From the NCBI GenBank assembly GCA_002690755.1, contig NZFT01000014.1, forward strand, positions 1 to 24,001: a stretch of DNA of 24,001 nucleotides. The letters run 5' to 3'. This stretch comes from Phycisphaerae bacterium. Lineage in GTDB: Bacteria; Planctomycetota; Phycisphaerae; Phycisphaerales; SM1A02. Position numbers and translations under genes: made by a program. Under the pieces are notes generated by a model, which did no database searches, was not told where the DNA came from, and saw only the letters and a list, made by a program, of their open reading frames with translations. Below are positions 23,055 through 24,001 of the stretch, piece after piece; positions within the stretch are counted from its first letter, which is position 1; each line of letters opens with the position of its first letter.

Positions 23055-24001
23055 TCAGCCGCCGATGACCGGGAGCGAGGTCTGGCGTGCCAGTTCCTCG
23101 GTGGGGCGGGCGACGAGGTCATATCCATCGCTTCCCACGATCGTGCAACGGATCAATTCGCCGGGACTCAATCGACCGACGCTTGCGACGCAGGTCTGGG
23201 CGTCGACCTGCGGGGCCTGGAAATAGCAACGCCCGATCGACAGGTGGACCGGCGTGCCGGTTCGGACCGCGGGGTCGCCCTCGGGCAGGGCCACTTCCGC
23301 CGTTGCGCCGGCCTCGCCATCGATCAGGACATCCATCTGGACCCGTTGCTCGGCCAGATAGGCCGCGTTCTCGAAGGCGATCTCCTGCTGCCGGAGCATC
23401 AGTTCGGCCTCGCGTCGGCGCTTGATCTCCTCGGGGACCGCCAGGGCGGGATCCCGTTCCATCCTCCCGGCCGGCGTTCCGGCTTCGGCCGAATATCGGA
23501 ACACGCCCATCGCGTCAAATTCGATCTCGTCGATGAATTCGAGGAGCTGTTCGTGATCGACTTCCGTTTCGCCGGGGAAGCCGGTGATGAACGTCGTTCG
23601 GATCGCCATGCCCGGAATCCGCTCCCGGAGCTTGAGTGCCAGCGTCCGCTGCTGCTCGGCCGTCACGTTCCGCCGCATCGCGGTGAGCATCGCGTCGCTC
23701 GCATGCTGCAGGGGCATGTCGATGTAGTCCACGATCCTCGGGAGATCGCGGATGGCGTCGATCATCTCGTCCGTGAAGCTCGTGGGGTACGCGTACATGA
23801 GGCGGGCCCGGCCGGCGTCGCCGCGCGATTCGCAGAGGTCGTTGATCGCCTTCAGCAGGCCGGCCAGTCCTCGGTCGTCACCGACGTCCCGACCCCAGCT
23901 GGTCGTGTCCTGGCCGATCAGATTGAGTTCGACGCAGCCGTCGTCGAGCAGCCGCGCCGCTTCGTCCAACAGCACGTCGAGCGGCTTCGATCGCATCTTG
24001 C
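23055..24001 (-). CDS. rimO: Ribosomal protein uS12 methylthiotransferase RimO, C-terminal part (5' end outside window)
   Basis: 314 residues are visible, beginning within GK-M-RSKPLDVLLDEA. RimO is a radical SAM enzyme with two Fe-S clusters that adds a methylthio group to the conserved Asp of ribosomal protein S12. Seen here are ELNLIGQDTTSWG (the QDTT stretch favours RimO over MiaB), RLMYAYPTSFTDEMI, DYIDMPLQHASDAMLTAMRR and IRTTFITGFPGET. FRYSAEAGTPAGRM follows, and then a C-terminal TRAM domain (about 235-314). The N-terminal MTTase domain and the CxxxCxxC cluster site lie beyond the window edge. A terminator-like hairpin follows 13 nt after the stop. Confidence 0.94.
   Translation of the reverse strand, partial: KMRSKPLDVLLDEAARLLDDGCVELNLIGQDTTSWGRDVGDDRGLAGLLKAINDLCESRGDAGRARLMYAYPTSFTDEMIDAIRDLPRIVDYIDMPLQHASDAMLTAMRRNVTAEQQRTLALKLRERIPGMAIRTTFITGFPGETEVDHEQLLEFIDEIEFDAMGVFRYSAEAGTPAGRMERDPALAVPEEIKRRREAELMLRQQEIAFENAAYLAEQRVQMDVLIDGEAGATAEVALPEGDPAVRTGTPVHLSIGRCYFQAPQVDAQTCVASVGRLSPGELIRCTIVGSDGYDLVARPTEELARQTSLPVIGG

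Noticed and set aside
22844..23128. 94-codon minus-strand frame between rimO and the membrane protein gene
   Set aside because: It starts inside rimO in another frame and crosses the rimO terminator.
1..24001. CRISPR arrays, insertion sequences, phage, toxin-antitoxin or defence genes
   Set aside because: I saw no regularly spaced repeats, transposase or integrase motifs, terminal inverted repeats or defence-type domains. Composition looks uniform and genes are core functions.
1..24001. A previously undescribed multi-gene system
   Set aside because: Nearly all genes belong to well-known housekeeping families. The unknown proteins are scattered and do not form a cluster that suggests a new system; the unexplained signal is limited to intergenic RNA-like segments and individual protein oddities.

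Overview
The window is a GC-rich, tightly packed stretch of bacterial chromosome. Nearly every gene is core housekeeping. I see no mobile element, phage gene, CRISPR array or rRNA. lpxA (lipid A synthesis), an OmpH/Skp-type chaperone, a PpiD/SurA-like anchored chaperone and a lipoprotein point to a Gram-negative, outer-membrane organism. A ThuA-like secreted protein, a stand-alone MetRS-type tRNA-binding domain, small membrane proteins with zinc ribbons, a long-form PurF and few clear Shine-Dalgarno sites best fit Planctomycetota, perhaps Phycisphaerae. That placement is inferred from gene style, not from a search.

Layout. 1-1974 (minus): a ThuA-like protein, a 3D-domain lipoprotein and the start of mutS, the first two with 4-nt stop/start overlap. 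1975-2580: an intergenic region holding tRNA-Ala(CGC) with promoter and terminator, plus a second hairpin-rich segment ending in its own terminator (possible ncRNA or thuA leader). 2581-7020 (plus): a ZIP metal transporter, a possible ~95-nt small RNA, a 60-residue protein and ileS. 7406-10762 (minus): rpsD with a good sigma70-type promoter and a long 3' inverted repeat, then a PpiD-like chaperone and the MetRS-type tRNA-binding protein. 10908-13268 (minus): purF, a doubtful small ORF and a terminator. 13354-14166 (plus): an unknown protein that ends exactly where the minus-strand metallo-beta-lactamase gene ends. 14167-15872 (minus): lpxA followed by that WalJ-like MBL gene with a 4-nt overlap. 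15935-16717 (plus): lipB. 16733-21399 (minus): a compact five-gene run of secreted repeat protein, fpg, membrane zinc-ribbon protein, lepA and ompH. 21543-24001 (minus): a second membrane zinc-ribbon protein, a small membrane protein with a terminator, and the C-terminal part of rimO.

Functional themes are translation (ileS, rpsD, lepA, rimO, tRNA-Ala, tRNA-binding domain), envelope biogenesis (lpxA, ompH, PpiD-like), DNA repair (mutS, fpg) and metabolism (purF, lipB). Two enzymes that usually carry a C-terminal four-cysteine zinc site, IleRS and Fpg, have lost most or all of those cysteines, and S4 is also cysteine-poor. The least explained sequence is in the intergenic RNA-like segments at 2031-2257 and 3613-3742.
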